From contig NC_081414.1 in NCBI RefSeq assembly GCF_030272615.1, positions 232,982,733 through 233,046,732 of the forward strand: a stretch of 64,000 nt of DNA, in the 5' to 3' direction. Both the position numbers and the translations under genes were made by a program. A model generated the notes under the pieces. It was given only the letters and a program-made list of their open reading frames with translations. It ran no database searches and had not been told where the DNA came from. The first letter of the stretch is position 1; every line of letters starts with the position of its first letter. This stretch comes from Cryptomeria japonica. Lineage: Eukaryota; Streptophyta; Pinopsida; Cupressales; Cupressaceae. This document shows positions 1 to 11,581 of the stretch, piece by piece.

Positions 1-1491
1 ACTGATGTTGTACCCTCATAGATTCCTAAAACTTTTATCAGGATACCAAGGAAGAAGGTTGAGGAAGTAAAGAAGCAGAAAGTGGAGGTTACCCCTCTAG
101 CAGCACCAAAGAAAATCTTAGAGGAGAGGAAGCCCACATAGAAGAGGAAACTAGTTAAGGAGTCTACTTCTACTCTCGACAAGAAGAAGAAATCAAATGT
201 ATATATTGCTCTCAAATCCAGTAAGAGTATTAAAGTCATTCCTCCTCTTTCAGTTGCTGAGTTTATTGATCAAATCACTAAAGATTAAATTTTGGCTAAT
301 ATACAACATTGCTATGCACATATGGATGATAAGGGGAAAGGTATATTGGGAATGGATACGCCAGTTTTGGATTAAAAACTAACTAAGGATATACCTCCGG
401 TAGAACCACTTGTATCTAATATAGAGATACCGGTAGATAACATTGATGCTGTACAAGATAAGCATGATACACCGGAACAGATCATTCTGGATATAGAGGT
501 CATTGATGTGGAAGCAGAAAATAAGGAGGTTGAGGATATTGAACCTCCAACACCAAATGTACATACTAAAGAGGTTAAGGTTGAAAAGATTACTGCACCA
601 AGTGGCAAAGCCACTGGTGCAAGTATTGAGGCTAAATCTTCATGAAAGATTTTGGATAGCCATTCATTGTTGGCATTTGACTCGTCAGGTCAAGTTATTT
701 TTGCACAAAAGAATATTGAGTAGTTGAGCAGTTTTAAGTGGATGTATGTTGCAGCTCGGAAGTTAAGGAAGGAAGGGACTAAAGACAAGCAGGTTATTGA
801 GCAAACAATTATGGTTTTGTAGTAGCTTGCACCAGAATATAAGGTAGATCAAATTGGTAGTCCATTTGGTAAACTGAAAGGTTTTACTGAGCATGTTTTC
901 AAAGACTTTAAAACTCTTCAACAGGTATCAAACCAACAGTTTATTGAGTGGTATAATGCAGCCCGGAAAGTCACTTGTGACAGCATGATTTCATCTGACA
1001 AGGTCAAGCTGACATATGAGATATCAAAGATTGATGTGGCTCTAAATGAGTGTAGCAATATATATAGGTCTTGTACTAACACCGACAAACTTACAGCGGA
1101 CCTTGAGGTGAAATTGAAGGCGACAAAGGCCCAGTTAGATCTTTTGGCTAACAGTTTTAATGGTACTCATACACTGACCAATACCATTGATGGTCATATT
1201 TGGATAATAGAGTCTGAGATTTCTGGATTAGAGAAGGACATGGATAGGTTAATCCAGCGTGCAAGAGAATTAAGAGGTTTGGTGAGTCCCCAGTTGAACA
1301 CTTTGTTACTTCACAAGAGGGAAAGCATAGATTTAATAAATAAACCTACTCCAACTGACCTAACAGAAGAAGAGCTTCATGCATATAGTCTTAATGGTTT
1401 TGCATCCATTTTGAGCACATTGAAGACAGGTTGGGATGCATATTTAGGATTTTTGAAGAATGCTTACCCAAATATTTTCAAGTATATCTAG
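1..1491 (+). pseudogene. Accessory ORF of a SIRE-like Copia element, decayed
   Basis: One reading frame can be followed with a few stops from base 1 to the stop at 1489-1491; the last 168 codons (985-1491) are fully open. The N-terminal part is rich in Lys and Glu (KKVEEVKKQK). An acidic Val/Glu/Pro-rich spacer follows around 380-610. The C-terminal part is predicted helical and probably coiled coil (residues such as DLEVKLKATKAQLDLL) and ends FLKNAYPNIFKYI. The segment PLSVAEFIDQITKD near 245-290 aligns with PMSFNEIANEVVKN of the minus-strand ORF at 2587-4178, so both belong to one family. It sits where an extra ORF would lie, just before the 3' polypurine tract and LTR. Its function is unknown. 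It carries no polymerase or integrase motif. Calling it an env-like or accessory ORF is by position only. Confidence 0.5.
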
Positions 1492-1734
1492 ATCCGGTAA
1501 TCACATTTTGGTTTGTACAAAATTTCATTTCTTTCATTCATTTGTCCCGGCTTTGGCATTATTGTCAAAGGGGGAGAGGCTGATGTGAAAAATGTCTAGG
1601 GACATGAGAAGTAATGTATAGCTCAGGGGGAGCAGTCTTCCAACATTTTTTGAGATCAGTTTTGGAATTTTTTCCAGGGAACTGGAACAACACTTCAGCG
1701 ATTCATTTTTCCCTTGAGTGTTTCCATCAATGCC

Positions 1735-1745
1735 AAAGGGGGAGA
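1735..1745 (+). other. Polypurine tract of element G
   Basis: AAAGGGGGAGA lies directly before the LTR start TGTTGG at 1747. A near-identical tract (CAAAGGGGGAGAG) occurs about 170 bases upstream at ~1566. Polypurine tracts at this position prime plus-strand synthesis. Confidence 0.7.
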
Positions 1746-1746
1746 T

Positions 1747-2528
1747 TGTTGGCAATTGACACTCATCCGGCTTAGTTGTGTTGTCATTGATGGAAACACA
1801 CGCCATTTTGGGTTGATCACTTAACCGATACTCACCGGTATTCAATGTTTGGCAATTAGGATTCAGTCATCCGACACTCAAGGAATCCACACCGGTAGGA
1901 AAGCGAAACCGATATTCTAGGAACCGGTATATGAGGCCGACACAAGAAATTGATCCAACAAGTCTACGTGGCAATGATTAAAGGCATCGGTCTTGAAGAT
2001 TAATCAAATTATTTTTGCTTAGGCTGAGTACATGTAAATAAATTTTAATATCTTTGTAAGCCAACATAAGGCATTTATGTTTGTGTTTGGGAAAGGTATT
2101 TAAGTCAGTCGGTTAGGTTATTTTGATGATGGATAAGGATATTGTGATGTACTCTTAGAGTTCAAAATTTTTCTTGTAACTCCATATGTGGTGTTTGTAG
2201 TTAATGAGGATCCTTTTGTGATGAGCAGTGCGCTCTAGGTTGTTGGCCTTCCTACATGTACAGGTCCCTATTGTAATATTTATTCTTCTAATCAGTGGTT
2301 AGATATTGTGGGTCCCCAATCCCATCGTGGTTTTTCCTCTTTGAGGTTTTCCACGTATAAATCTTTGTGTTATGGTGCATGCTCTTGTGGTTGCTTCATT
2401 TCTATTTTCTATTATATTCTTTCATGTTTACCGGTTACTGAATTGCATTGTTAATAAGGTTAAAATTGATTATACCATCAGAACACTGATTCACCCCCCC
2501 CCCCTCTCAGTGTTCTTGGATTCCAACA
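1747..2528 (+). repeat. 3' LTR of element G (782 bp)
   Basis: It starts TGTTGGCAATTG after a polypurine tract and ends TTGGATTCCAACA, with TGTTGG/CCAACA terminal inverted bases. A C13-like run lies just before the end at about 2495-2508. Start and end resemble the minus-strand LTR at 11582-12696 (shared TCATTGATGG near the start and C-run plus CTTGATTCCAACA at the end). Most of the rest does not align by eye. Confidence 0.75.
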
Positions 2529-2586
2529 CATTCAAGTATTCCACAGTTGATTCTTCTAAAGTTCTTTTGTCGAATTCATCAAAATT

Positions 2587-4178
2587 TTAATACCATTCTG
2601 TTAATGGCTTCAGGTTACCATTCTTCACAACCTCATTAGCAATCTCATTAAAAGACATGGGTGACTTAACTTCAAGCTTACCTTTCGTCAATGCCTCATC
2701 AAGTTTTGATTTCTTGGATTTCTTACCAGATTTTGCTCCACTGGATGGTTTCTCTTTTGCAAATTTGGTGGCTTTAGTATCTTTCTCCTTCACCTCCTTT
2801 ATAGCTTCATCTGATTTGGTTTCCTCATTATCTAGAGTCACAAATATGACTGTCTTCCTCTTTTTCTCACCACCACCTAATGACTTGATTGAAGATTTGG
2901 GCTTGCTTGTAGGCTTTGGAGGACTGGAGAATGGAGTTGTGCTTCTGGTTTGCCTTGGCTTAGGCTTACACGCTTCCAGTTTTCTCCTTAGAGAATATTT
3001 TCCTCTCTAGCCTTCCAGACAGCTTCCTTTGATATCTCCATGCTCTTTGCAAGAGCCTCTACCTCCCTCACCTTCTTTTGGATCACTGGTTTCTTGAACT
3101 GTTGATGTAGTTTTAAGCTCTTCTCTTTGTATGTTTCGAACCTTTCCTCATTAGGGTCTACTAGTTTACTCAATAGATGTTGTGCATATAGTTACAAAAT
3201 ATGTTCTTCGATCTCATAACCCATAGGAATAATCCATATCGTCTCGGACTCTACGGCTTTCATCAAACATTGATCGATATCTACCATAAAGTAGATGATG
3301 TCTTGATATTTCTCCACAATGGTCTTAGGGATTCTTTCCCTCTCATGCATTTCCTTTTGGAAGTTTTTAAAATAACCCCATAGATTCTTATTTCAGACCT
3401 TAGAGTTACCATAATTGTATAAGTGTTCTTGGATTTGAACTCATACCGGCCTGTCAAGGCCCACTGCACCTGCCCCAACACCCAAAACCTCATTCATAAA
3501 GTAGAAAAACAAACATAGAAGCAGTGTTCTGAAATTGAAAAGATGTTTCTTATTTTATTTGATCTTATTTATATTCTTAATAATCTCACTTTGGAGTAAC
3601 TCACAAAGATCATACTTCTTGTTTTCTCTCATCATTTCATAGGCATCATATATGGTAGTACCGGAGACGAAATTTTCTCTGCTGGAATAATAGATCTTAT
3701 AGCCAATGACCATTGATGCAAACCTAATATCATGCTCTAGGATGTCGTTAATTGTCATCACCCATTTATCAAATTTTGACCAAGGTGCATTAGTCACAAT
3801 GTCATTCTTTACAGCCTTTAAGGAAGGCAACTCTCCGGATGCACATAATCCTGTCACTGCTTGAATAACTATCTTGGTGATCTTGTGGATCTTGTCCAAC
3901 CATATGAATTCATCGTGTACTCGACTCAATATGAACCAGATCCATTCATGTTCATAGAACATCAAAAACCTAACGAGCTATGTAAAACCCTTGTCTTCCA
4001 ATCCTTGAAATTCTGGTTTCAACATCAAACTCTTATCAGATAGTTGATTATTATACAGATTCAACATTTGTGAGCTTCCCAATTCCTCAGTGGGACAATG
4101 CATGTGAACCCTAATATCTTCAATATGCAATACTCCGTAGGGCACCGATGAAAACACATTCTTAGGATCATCTTCCAT
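2587..4178 (-). pseudogene. Accessory ORF of element F, broken in several frames
   Basis: Four open stretches follow one another on the minus strand: 4178-3978, 3965-3555 (136 codons), 3173-2988 and 2841-2587. The best segment contains FDKWVMTINDILEHDIRFAS, then the motif KKYDLCELLQSEIIKNINKIK, then a Lys/Glu-rich stretch and finally PMSFNEIANEVVKNGNLKPL, which matches the plus-strand accessory ORF of element G. Stops and frameshifts separate the pieces, so no intact protein can be made. I do not recognise a catalytic domain. By position (after gag, before the missing 3' LTR) it is an additional retrotransposon ORF of unknown role. The truncation at 2529 coincides with the end of the G LTR. 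Confidence 0.5.
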
Positions 4179-4718
4179 CGAAATGAATGGATTATTCTTG
4201 AAGTTTGGTCATTCACGCTCAGTGATTTCAACAACTAAAGGGGTTGCAGTACCAAAATGCAGCCATCTTATCAACTTCAAATTTCAAACTCCAACTGAAA
4301 GGGGTTTCATTGTTAAATACATTTCAATGGGGATGCAATATTGCATGACAGATATTCTTTTTGCTCCGAGTCTCTAGAATTTTTGCTTCACTACGCTCTT
4401 CTACTCTTTCACTTCGAATGCAAAGTGCGAAATGAAAAGGTTAATTTGCCTTTTATAATCTACATACTTAACATTTAGGTATAATAAATGCACTTTGCCC
4501 TAATACTTCTCATAAATTCTTCTCTGGATCTTCAAATCTGCTTGAACTCTTCAAGAAATCCATCAAAAACATTTGTGATCACCACATACACCTTTGCAAC
4601 CTATCAGAATCAAGCACAAATCTCAAGTGGGTGGGGGAGGGGGTTGTAAGATTTGCATGATAACTTCCCCCAAGGCTAGATGCCAGAATCAGGTGCGGAC
4701 CCACTTCTTGCCTCTGAA
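4179..4718 (-). other. Decayed spacer between F gag and accessory ORF
   Basis: No convincing reading frame. This is where protease, integrase and RT would be expected in an autonomous Copia element, and none of their motifs can be seen. Confidence 0.4.
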
Positions 4719-5640
4719 TCACTCTTCTTGACCTAAGTCTTCTTCATCTAAGATCTCTTCAACTTTTTCTTTACCCTTCTCATCTGGCTTCAAATTCTTG
4801 TTCTTGTCTTCCCAACCTCTCCTATTAACATTTCTGCTTCTGCAATACCTAGCAATGTTTCCAGATTTATTGCAAACATAACAAACAACATTTCCTTGCA
4901 TAGGTCTGAAGTTCATTTGATTTCCCCTTGATCTACATTAATTGGCAACATGTCCAAACCTACCACATGCATAACATCTAACATTTCTTCTATTTTTAAA
5001 TTTATTCATCATACTTCTACATTCATTTTCCTTATGACAATACTTATTGCATTTGAAACATTGACAGATAAAAGATGGACCATTATTGATCATCCTATTT
5101 CTACATTGACTAGCCATATGGCAAAATTTATTACAAACAAAATAGTTACCATTGAATTTATGAGCATTAGGTTGGCTTACCGGAGGCCTTCGTGAGTTGT
5201 TCTTTTGTTGTGCTGATTTAGAGCTTTCACCTTTCTAAATCCAAGACCTTGAGTATCATTAGGATTCTTCTGGTTTGCAAGCATCTCATCTAGCTTGGTT
5301 GAGCTGACCCAAAAATTCTCCTTAAACTGATTTGCAACATCAAGATCATATCTAATGAGAATGATCTACCTTTCAATATCTTCCTCATGTTGTTTGGAGT
5401 CTTGTAGGTCAAGCTTCAATTGTTTGTTATCACTCTCAAGTCTGCAAACATTCTTCAGATTTTTCTTTCAGGGACCGAGCAAGCTTCTCCTCATTCTTCT
5501 TCCTTTCCTCAATCTCATCACAATGGCTTCCATCTCATTCTTCTGGACTACAATAGCTCTAACAAGTCTGTCACAATCTTCTGTCTTTTTCTTTAGGGCT
5601 TCATCATCAATGCTTTGACTTTCTTTCTCCTTCAACTTAT
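4719..5640 (-). pseudogene. Gag C-terminal part of element F with repeated CCHC zinc knuckles
   Basis: On the minus strand from the E junction: Lys/Glu/Arg-rich coiled-coil sequence (5640-5350), the segment STKLDEMLANQKNPNDTQGL typical of SIRE-like Copia gag C-termini, then at least three zinc-knuckle-like motifs between about 5090 and 4840. They read CFKCNKYCHKENEC, CYACGRFGHVA and CYVCNKSGNIARYC. In the last one the zinc-ligand His is Asn. The tail is Lys/Glu-rich (EKVEEILDEEDLGQEE). Gag knuckles bind the element RNA during packaging. The frame has several stops and is split from its N-terminal half (11340-11581) by element E. I regard it as dead. Confidence 0.6.
5636..5640. other. Target-site duplication of E, left copy (CTTAT)
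   Basis: CTTAT immediately left of the 3' LTR start TGTAAGG matches CTTAT at 11340-11344 directly right of the other LTR. Five bases is the usual size for Copia integrase. Confidence 0.85.
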
Positions 5641-6490
5641 TGTAAGGAAATTAAGTAGTAGAAAAACTTCCTACACTAACCTTGAGAGGAGGGTAATGCA
5701 AAAATTTTTACAAATCTTCACAATAGTTATAGAAAACAAAAATAGATATAATAACATTTCAAACCATAACACAGTGATTTACGAAGGGAAAACCCTTTTG
5801 AGAGAAAAACACCACCCTCCCAAAGCCACCCAATATACTATTCCACAATCAAAACAAATTACAATATACTTGCAGAGAAAGCTCTGTAGGAGTACCACTA
5901 ATCAAAAATTCAGAGGTAACTCAATAGCTATAAGAATCTTACACACAACCTCTATCTCATGCACCTTATATATAGGAGATACAATACAAGAAACTGTCAA
6001 ACGATATTACAAAACCATGGGCTAAAACCACCTAATAAGGTGTAGCCAACCTTATCTCCATTATGGATTCCCTATGACGTGTCCCTCCCTTTTTATAGCT
6101 CATTTATGTGTCCGATGTATTTTATATTTCCTATTTCAGGAGTACAAACTTCCAGACACCATAACTTGAGAACCGTGTGTCCTAATGACGAACCTTTTCA
6201 AGCACCAGAAAGCTCGTGAAGTGCTCTATTGCCTCATAAACTTCGATACCATTTATGTCCACTTTTTAGGGTGTTTATAGGCCTCTAAAGTCAAAATCAA
6301 AATTTAAACCTTTCATTGGACCCCTCCAAAACAAAAAATTTAATATCTTCAAAACTAGTTGTGATCTTGTGATGTAACTTTATTGGAATGCTTATCTAGC
6401 CAACCAAAAGCTTCGGGGAGAATTTCACACCATTTCGTGCTCAAATAACCTCATGTAAATGCAAGGTTGAGACACCATTTTTTCCCAACA
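5641..6490 (-). repeat. 3' LTR of element E (850 bp)
   Basis: In minus orientation it runs TGTTGGGAAAAAATGG...TTTCCTTACA. It is co-linear with 10467-11339. It lacks a ~20-base insertion (containing TTATAAATAG) found near 11284-11302 in the 5' copy. Confidence 0.9.
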
Positions 6491-6505
6491 AATCTCACAC
6501 TTTTC
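6491..6505 (-). other. Polypurine tract of element E, degraded
   Basis: In minus orientation AAAAGTGTGAGATT lies directly before the 3' LTR. The usual form is a longer A/G run, and two T substitutions are visible. Confidence 0.5.
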
Positions 6506-6529
6506 GAACACCTTGCAAGAGCAAAGGGA

Positions 6530-9500
6530 GTATGAACAAGGGGCCATGAGGCCCATAGACTTCGAGAACCATCTAAACTTCTCTATGCTCACAACCTTAG
6601 TTAAAGAATATGCAACATTCATCAAAGTTTCTACCTTAACCAACTTCACCCTACCATATTCAACCATATCTCTGATAAAATGATATTGAATATCAATGTG
6701 CTTGGTCTGGGCATGAAATGTTGGGTTCTTAGCTAGGTAGATAGCACTCTGACTATCACAATAAACTGTCACGACTCCTTATTTTATTCCAATTTTTTAA
6801 CATATTCTCTTAAGCCAAATGACCTCTTTACAAGCATGAGTAGATGCCATATACTCTGCTTCAGTAGTGGACAAAGCAACCATAGCTTGTCACTTACTCA
6901 TCCAACTAATTGCACCACCAAATAAAGTAAACACATAAGTACTGGTGGATTTTCTACTATCAATATCACCTGCCTAGTCTGAATCCACATAACCATGAAT
7001 ATCAAGGGAAATCACGTCTCCAACTCAATTACCATGATAACACAAAGAATACTTAGAGGTACCCTTCAAATATCTGAACACTCTTTTAACTGCATCCCAA
7101 TGAACTCTACTAGGATTAGACATATATCTGGACAAAATTCCCACTGCTTGGGCAATGTCTGGTCTAGTACAAACTATAGCATACATCAAACTTCCAACTT
7201 CACTTTGGTAAGGCACTTTGCTCATGTCTTCCATCTCCGATGGGGATGTAGGACAATCTACAACAGATAATTTTGTTCCAATTGTAAAAGGAATGCACAA
7301 TGATCTACAATTCTGCATGTTGAACCTCTGTAACACTGATTCACATACTTACTTTGGCCTAGTCATAGCTTTTTGTTGACTCTATCTCTTCTAATTTCCA
7401 TCCCAGGAATGTGTTTTTCTGCACCAAGATCTTTTATTTCAAATTTAGTAGTGAGATGAGACTTTAGTTATGAAATCATACCTTTCCCTTTACCAATGAA
7501 TAACATTTCATCAACATACAATGCAATGTACAGGAAATGATCACCACCAATTTTATAATAAACACAATGATCTGATTTAGAACGCTCAAATCCCAAACTC
7601 AACACATATGTATCAAATTTCTAGTACCATAGCCTAGGACTCTGTTTGAGGCCATACAAAGATTTCTTTAATTTACAGACCAAATAGTGCCCCGACTGTG
7701 TCATATAAATATCCTCCTCCAAATAACCATGAAGGAAAGCAATTTTCACATCCATTTGCTCAACCTCTAAATCATAAGCAACAACAATAGAAAGAAAAAA
7801 TCTAATGGATGTCATTTTGGCATTAGGAGAAAATATCTCACCATAATCAACACCCTCAACCTAAGAGTAGCCTTTTGCAACCAACCTTGCTTTATACTTC
7901 TCAATGCTTTCATCCGAACCAATCTCTTTCTTGAACACCCATTTGCAACCAACAGGCTTTCATTCTTCAGGCCATGGTACAAGATCCCATGTATCATTCT
8001 TTTTCAAAGCTGTCATTTCTTCTTCCATAGAAATCTTCTAGGATTCTGCATCATACATACCTAATGCCTCTTCTATAGATTTCAGTTCATCCACATTACT
8101 ATTCAAAGAAAAAATACATCTCCAATCATCAAGTGAATACCTTTCAGGTGGTTGCTATGTCAGATTATAGACCTTTGAACAAGTTGAGTTGGAGGTTCTT
8201 CCTCCTCTTTTGAAGATTCAAAGCTAGATGAGCTCTCCTCAACTTCTTCCCTAGCTAGGGGTCTCGACTCAACTCTTTCAAGTGTAGAAGGTAATTGAAT
8301 CACATCTTCCCTTTTAGTCTGTTCTGGCTGCAATGTAACATAAGGAGACTTAATTTCTCTAAAAATAACACTTCTACTATGAATTACCTTTTGTGCAACA
8401 GGGTCCCAAAGCTTGTATCCTTTCACACAATAACTGTACCCGATGAAGGTACATTTCACAACATTGTTCTTCAACTTTGTCTGCTTCTCCTTTGGCACAT
8501 GTGCATATGCCTCACAACCAAAAACTCTACGATGTCTCAATGAAGTCTTATGAACCAACCATGTTTCCATAGGCGTTTTATCAACAAGGGCTAATGTAGG
8601 AGACTTGCTAATCAGGTAGCAATTAGTGGCAACAACTTCAACCCAAAATTTTTGTTCTAGACTAGCACGACTCTGCATACTCCTAGCCTTCTCCATTAGT
8701 GTCATGTTCATTCTTTCTACAACTCCATTATGCTTAGGAGAATATGGAGTTGTCTTCTATCTATTAATGCCATAGTCTTTACATAATCTGTCAAAATCAT
8801 TAGAGCAAAATTCACCACCATTATCGGTCCTCAAACTTTTAATTTTCTTTCCAGTCTGCAACTCAACCATTGCTTTAAATTCTTTAAATTGATTGAAAAA
8901 TTCAGATTTACTCTTTAGAAAATATACTCATGCCCTTCTACTAAAATCAATAAATGAAACATAATACATGGATTTTCCAATTGAAGGAACATCTACAGGA
9001 CGAAACACATCAAAATGAATAAGATCCAAAACACCACAAGTTTTATGAGAACTCAAGCAAAACTACACACAGTTTTGTTTTCCATAAATGCAATGCTCAC
9101 ATAAATCAAAGTCAAGATTACAATCATTCAAATCTTGAACAAGGTTTTTTATTTTTCAAGGTCCTTAGACCCTTTTCTCCAATGTGGCCAAGCCTTTGGT
9201 GTCATAACATAGTCTTCTTTGCAGGTAACTTTGCTTCAAAAGAAAGAGCACCCTTAGGTACCCAAAAACCATTTCCATCTGTTGAACGTGAAACCCTGAA
9301 ATCTTTCACAGATTTACTTTTTACAGAAGTGCTATTACACTCAACAGTGTATGCGTCTAGCTTATATAAAGTGTCAAACCTGGCACCTCTAGAAATTACC
9401 ATAGCATCCTTAATCATCTTACATCCTGCTTCAGAAAAGACTACTTGCACACCAGCATCTATTAGTTTTCTCATAGATAACAAATTTTATTTTAAACTAG

Positions 9501-9700
9501 GGATATGTAGCACCCCATTAATCCTTTTTATTCTACCATTAGAAAACCTGATTCTAACTTTACCTCGACCAACAATGTCTAAATGTGAATCATCACCCAA
9601 GTAAACCTTGCCTCCATTAAATTCTTCATATTCAGAAAACCAATCTCTATTGGCAGTCATATGAAAATGTGCACGAGTCAATTAACCAAGCATCGTTACC
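6530..9700 (-). pseudogene. Pol of element E: protease, integrase, reverse transcriptase, RNase H
   Basis: Copia domain order is preserved on the minus strand. Protease region ~9690-9500 has FHMTANRDWFSEYEEF and GVLHIPSLK. Integrase follows: the GAG-preintegrase-like block LRTLKNKNLV near 9150, the core with SLRTDNGGEF near 8830 and NGVVERMNMTLMEKARSMQS near 8700, then the conserved tail FGCEAYAHVPKEKQTKLKNN. RT ~7950-7330 shows VEQMDVKIAFLHGYLEEDIY and LYVDEMLFIGKG, where the second catalytic Asp of the YVDD box has become Glu. RNase H 7336-6530 contains RPDIAQAVGILSRYMSNPS and YCDSQSAIYLAKNPTFHAQT. Many in-frame stops and frameshifts separate the blocks. It can no longer encode a working polyprotein. 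Confidence 0.85.
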
Positions 9701-10392
9701 TGCATGATTCACCAAAGCTGCAATAAATGCACCACCATATTCCTTCTCGGACTCAGAATCAGAATCAATCTTCTTCTTTTTCTTCTTCTTTTCATCTTTG
9801 CAGTCCTTACGGATGTAACCTGGTTTACTACAACTGAAGTACTACTGATAGCCATGACAAGAGAACCCCACGAATCAGACAAAGAACAAAGCAAGATCTG
9901 ACATTTGTCCTCTTCATTCATCTTAACACCAACAGATACTAATTGAGCCAACAACATATTGAATGCTTCCAGGTGGTCTGCAACTCCTGCACCCTCTTCC
10001 ATATTCAAGGAATACAATTTCTTCCTCAAGAAAAACTGATTTAATAAAGATTTCACTCGATACATTTCACCAAGCTTAGTCCATAGCTTATTTGCAGTGT
10101 TTTCTTCATGGACATTGATCATAATAGAGTCTGCCAGGCACAGTCTAATTAGGCCCTTGTCTTTTCAATCCATAACATCATACTGAGCCGCCGTAGTAGG
10201 ATCTAGGGGCCTTTGAACATTCACATCAACAACATCCCATAGATCTCGATCTAATAGAAGATCTTCCATCTTCAGCTTCCACATCTCAAAATTTGTTCCA
10301 TTAAATTTATCCACCTCTATTTTTTCTGATGAACTTGCCATCTGAAAATTCCTGCAACAAGATAAAAAAGTATCCTCTACAAAAGCTCCCAC
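9701..10392 (-). pseudogene. Gag of element E
   Basis: The frame opens near 10392, with MASSSEKIEVDKFNGTNFEM starting at about 10344. It continues WKLKMEDLLLDRDLWDVVD and, after a break near 10160, MINVHEENTANKLWTKLGEM (10122 onward), which is the UBN2-type Copia gag core. Near 9850 the nucleocapsid knuckle reads YFSCSKPGYIRKDC. The first Cys and the His ligands of a CCHC knuckle are both Tyr, as expected from transition decay. A Lys run and Ser/Asp/Glu-rich linker lead into pol. It is broken by a frameshift and stops. The primer-binding site and LTR lie directly upstream at 10453-11339. Confidence 0.8.
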
Positions 10393-10452
10393 TCAAATCT
10401 AGATTAGTTCAAAAAAACTCAACAAATCACAACTGAAACCAAAGGTGATCAA

Positions 10453-10464
10453 GCTCTGATACCA
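10453..10464 (-). other. Primer-binding site of element E (tRNA-iMet type)
   Basis: The minus strand reads TGGTATCAGAGC two bases after the LTR end TTACA. This is the standard complement to the 3' end of plant initiator tRNA-Met used by Copia elements. Confidence 0.9.
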
Positions 10465-10466
10465 CT

Positions 10467-11339
10467 TGTAAGGAAGTGAAGTAGCAGAACAAATTCCTAC
10501 ACTAACCTTGAGAGGAGGGTAATGCAAAAAAATTTACAGATCTTCATAACGGTTAGAGAAAATAAAAAAGAGATATAATAAATTCAAACCATAACACAAT
10601 GATTTACGTGGGGAAAACTCTTTCGGAGAAAAACCCCACCCTCTGAAAGCCATCCAATATATTATTCCACAATCAAAACAGATTACAATATACTTGTAGA
10701 GAAATCTCTTCTTAGGAGTACCACTAATCAGAGATTCAGGGGTAACTCAATAGCTATAAGACTCTTACATACAACCTCTATCTCACGCACCTCATATATT
10801 GGAGATACAATACAAGAAACCATCAAACGATATTAAAAAAAAATGGGTTAAAACCACTCAATAAGGTGTAGCTGACCTTATCTCCCTTATAGATTCCCTA
10901 TGACGTGTCCCTCCCTTTTTACAGCTCATTTATGTGTCTGATGTATTTTATATTTCCTATTTCAGGAGTACAAACTTTCGAAGGCCATAACTTGAGAACC
11001 GTGTGTCCTATTGACGAACCATTTGAAGCATCGAAAAGCTCGGGAAGTGCTCTATTTCCTCGTAAACTGCTACACCATTTACACCCACTTTTCAAGGCAT
11101 TTAAGGGCCTCTAAAGTCCTCAAAATCAAATTTAAACCTTTCATTAGACCCCTCCACAACGAAAAAAATTAATATCTTCAAAACTAATTGTGATCTTGCG
11201 ACGTAACTTTACTGGAATGCTTATCTAGCCAACTAGAAGCTTCGGGGAGAATTTCGCAACATTACATGCTCAAATGAAAACTTATTATAAATAGTAACCT
11301 CATGTAAATACAAGGTTGAGACACCATTTTTTCCCAACA
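10467..11339 (-). repeat. 5' LTR of element E (873 bp)
   Basis: It is co-linear with 5641-6490, starts TGTTGGG and ends TTACA in minus orientation. The target duplication CTTAT lies at 11340-11344. Confidence 0.9.
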
Positions 11340-11581
11340 CTTATCAACAAGTTCCTTTCTCTTTTCCCTTGATTTGTTCAACTGATCCTTCAATGATTTA
11401 ATTAAGTTCTCAGCATCCTTAAGGTTTACTTTCACTTGTCATACCTCAGCTTGGGCTTGATCAAGATCCTCAAGTGCTACAACAAGATGCTGCTTCATAC
11501 TACCATAATCCATTGACTCACTTTCCCAGATCCTTCTCAAGTTGTTAGGCTTCTTCTGAGGAAATGGGCTCTGATGTCGAT
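11340..11581 (-). pseudogene. Gag coiled-coil fragment of element F, right of the E insertion
   Basis: On the minus strand one frame reads SMKQHLVVALEDLDQAQAEV, a stop, then VNLKDAENLIKSLKDQLNKS and REKRKELVDK. This is a heptad-rich coiled coil. It continues on the other side of element E at 5640 with further Lys/Glu/Arg-rich helix. The target duplication of E falls inside this frame. Coding sequence starts within about 20 bases of the LTR at 11582, so the N-terminal gag is missing. Confidence 0.5.

Larger units (their letters stand above)
1..2528 (+). mobile_element. Element G: 3' part of a SIRE-like Copia retrotransposon
   Basis: The window opens inside the element. Visible in order are a decayed accessory ORF, two purine-rich tracts (around 1565 and 1735) and a TG...CA long terminal repeat ending at 2528. 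The LTR ends in a C-rich run followed by TTGGATTCCAACA, like that of element F on the other strand. The 5' LTR, gag and pol would lie left of base 1. The right end abuts F accessory-ORF sequence, so G probably inserted into F. Its target duplication cannot be checked because the other end is missing. Confidence 0.7.
5641..11339 (-). mobile_element. Element E: complete but decayed Tork/TNT1-like Copia retrotransposon
   Basis: Both LTRs are present (10467-11339 as 5' LTR, 5641-6490 as 3' LTR), with a perfect initiator-tRNA-Met type primer site, a gag-pol region in Copia order and a perfect 5-bp target duplication CTTAT at 5636-5640 and 11340-11344. Total length is 5699 bp. It interrupts the gag of element F. 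The two LTRs differ at more than 10 percent of positions by eye and all coding domains carry stops, so the insertion is old. The N-terminus MASSSEKIEVDKFNGTNFEM places it near TNT1-94-like elements. Confidence 0.92.

Noticed and set aside
11552-11581. Primer-binding site of element F (CATCAGAGCCC on the minus strand)
   Set aside because: Only part matches TGGTATCAGAGC and the same bases read as gag coding sequence in frame with the coiled coil.
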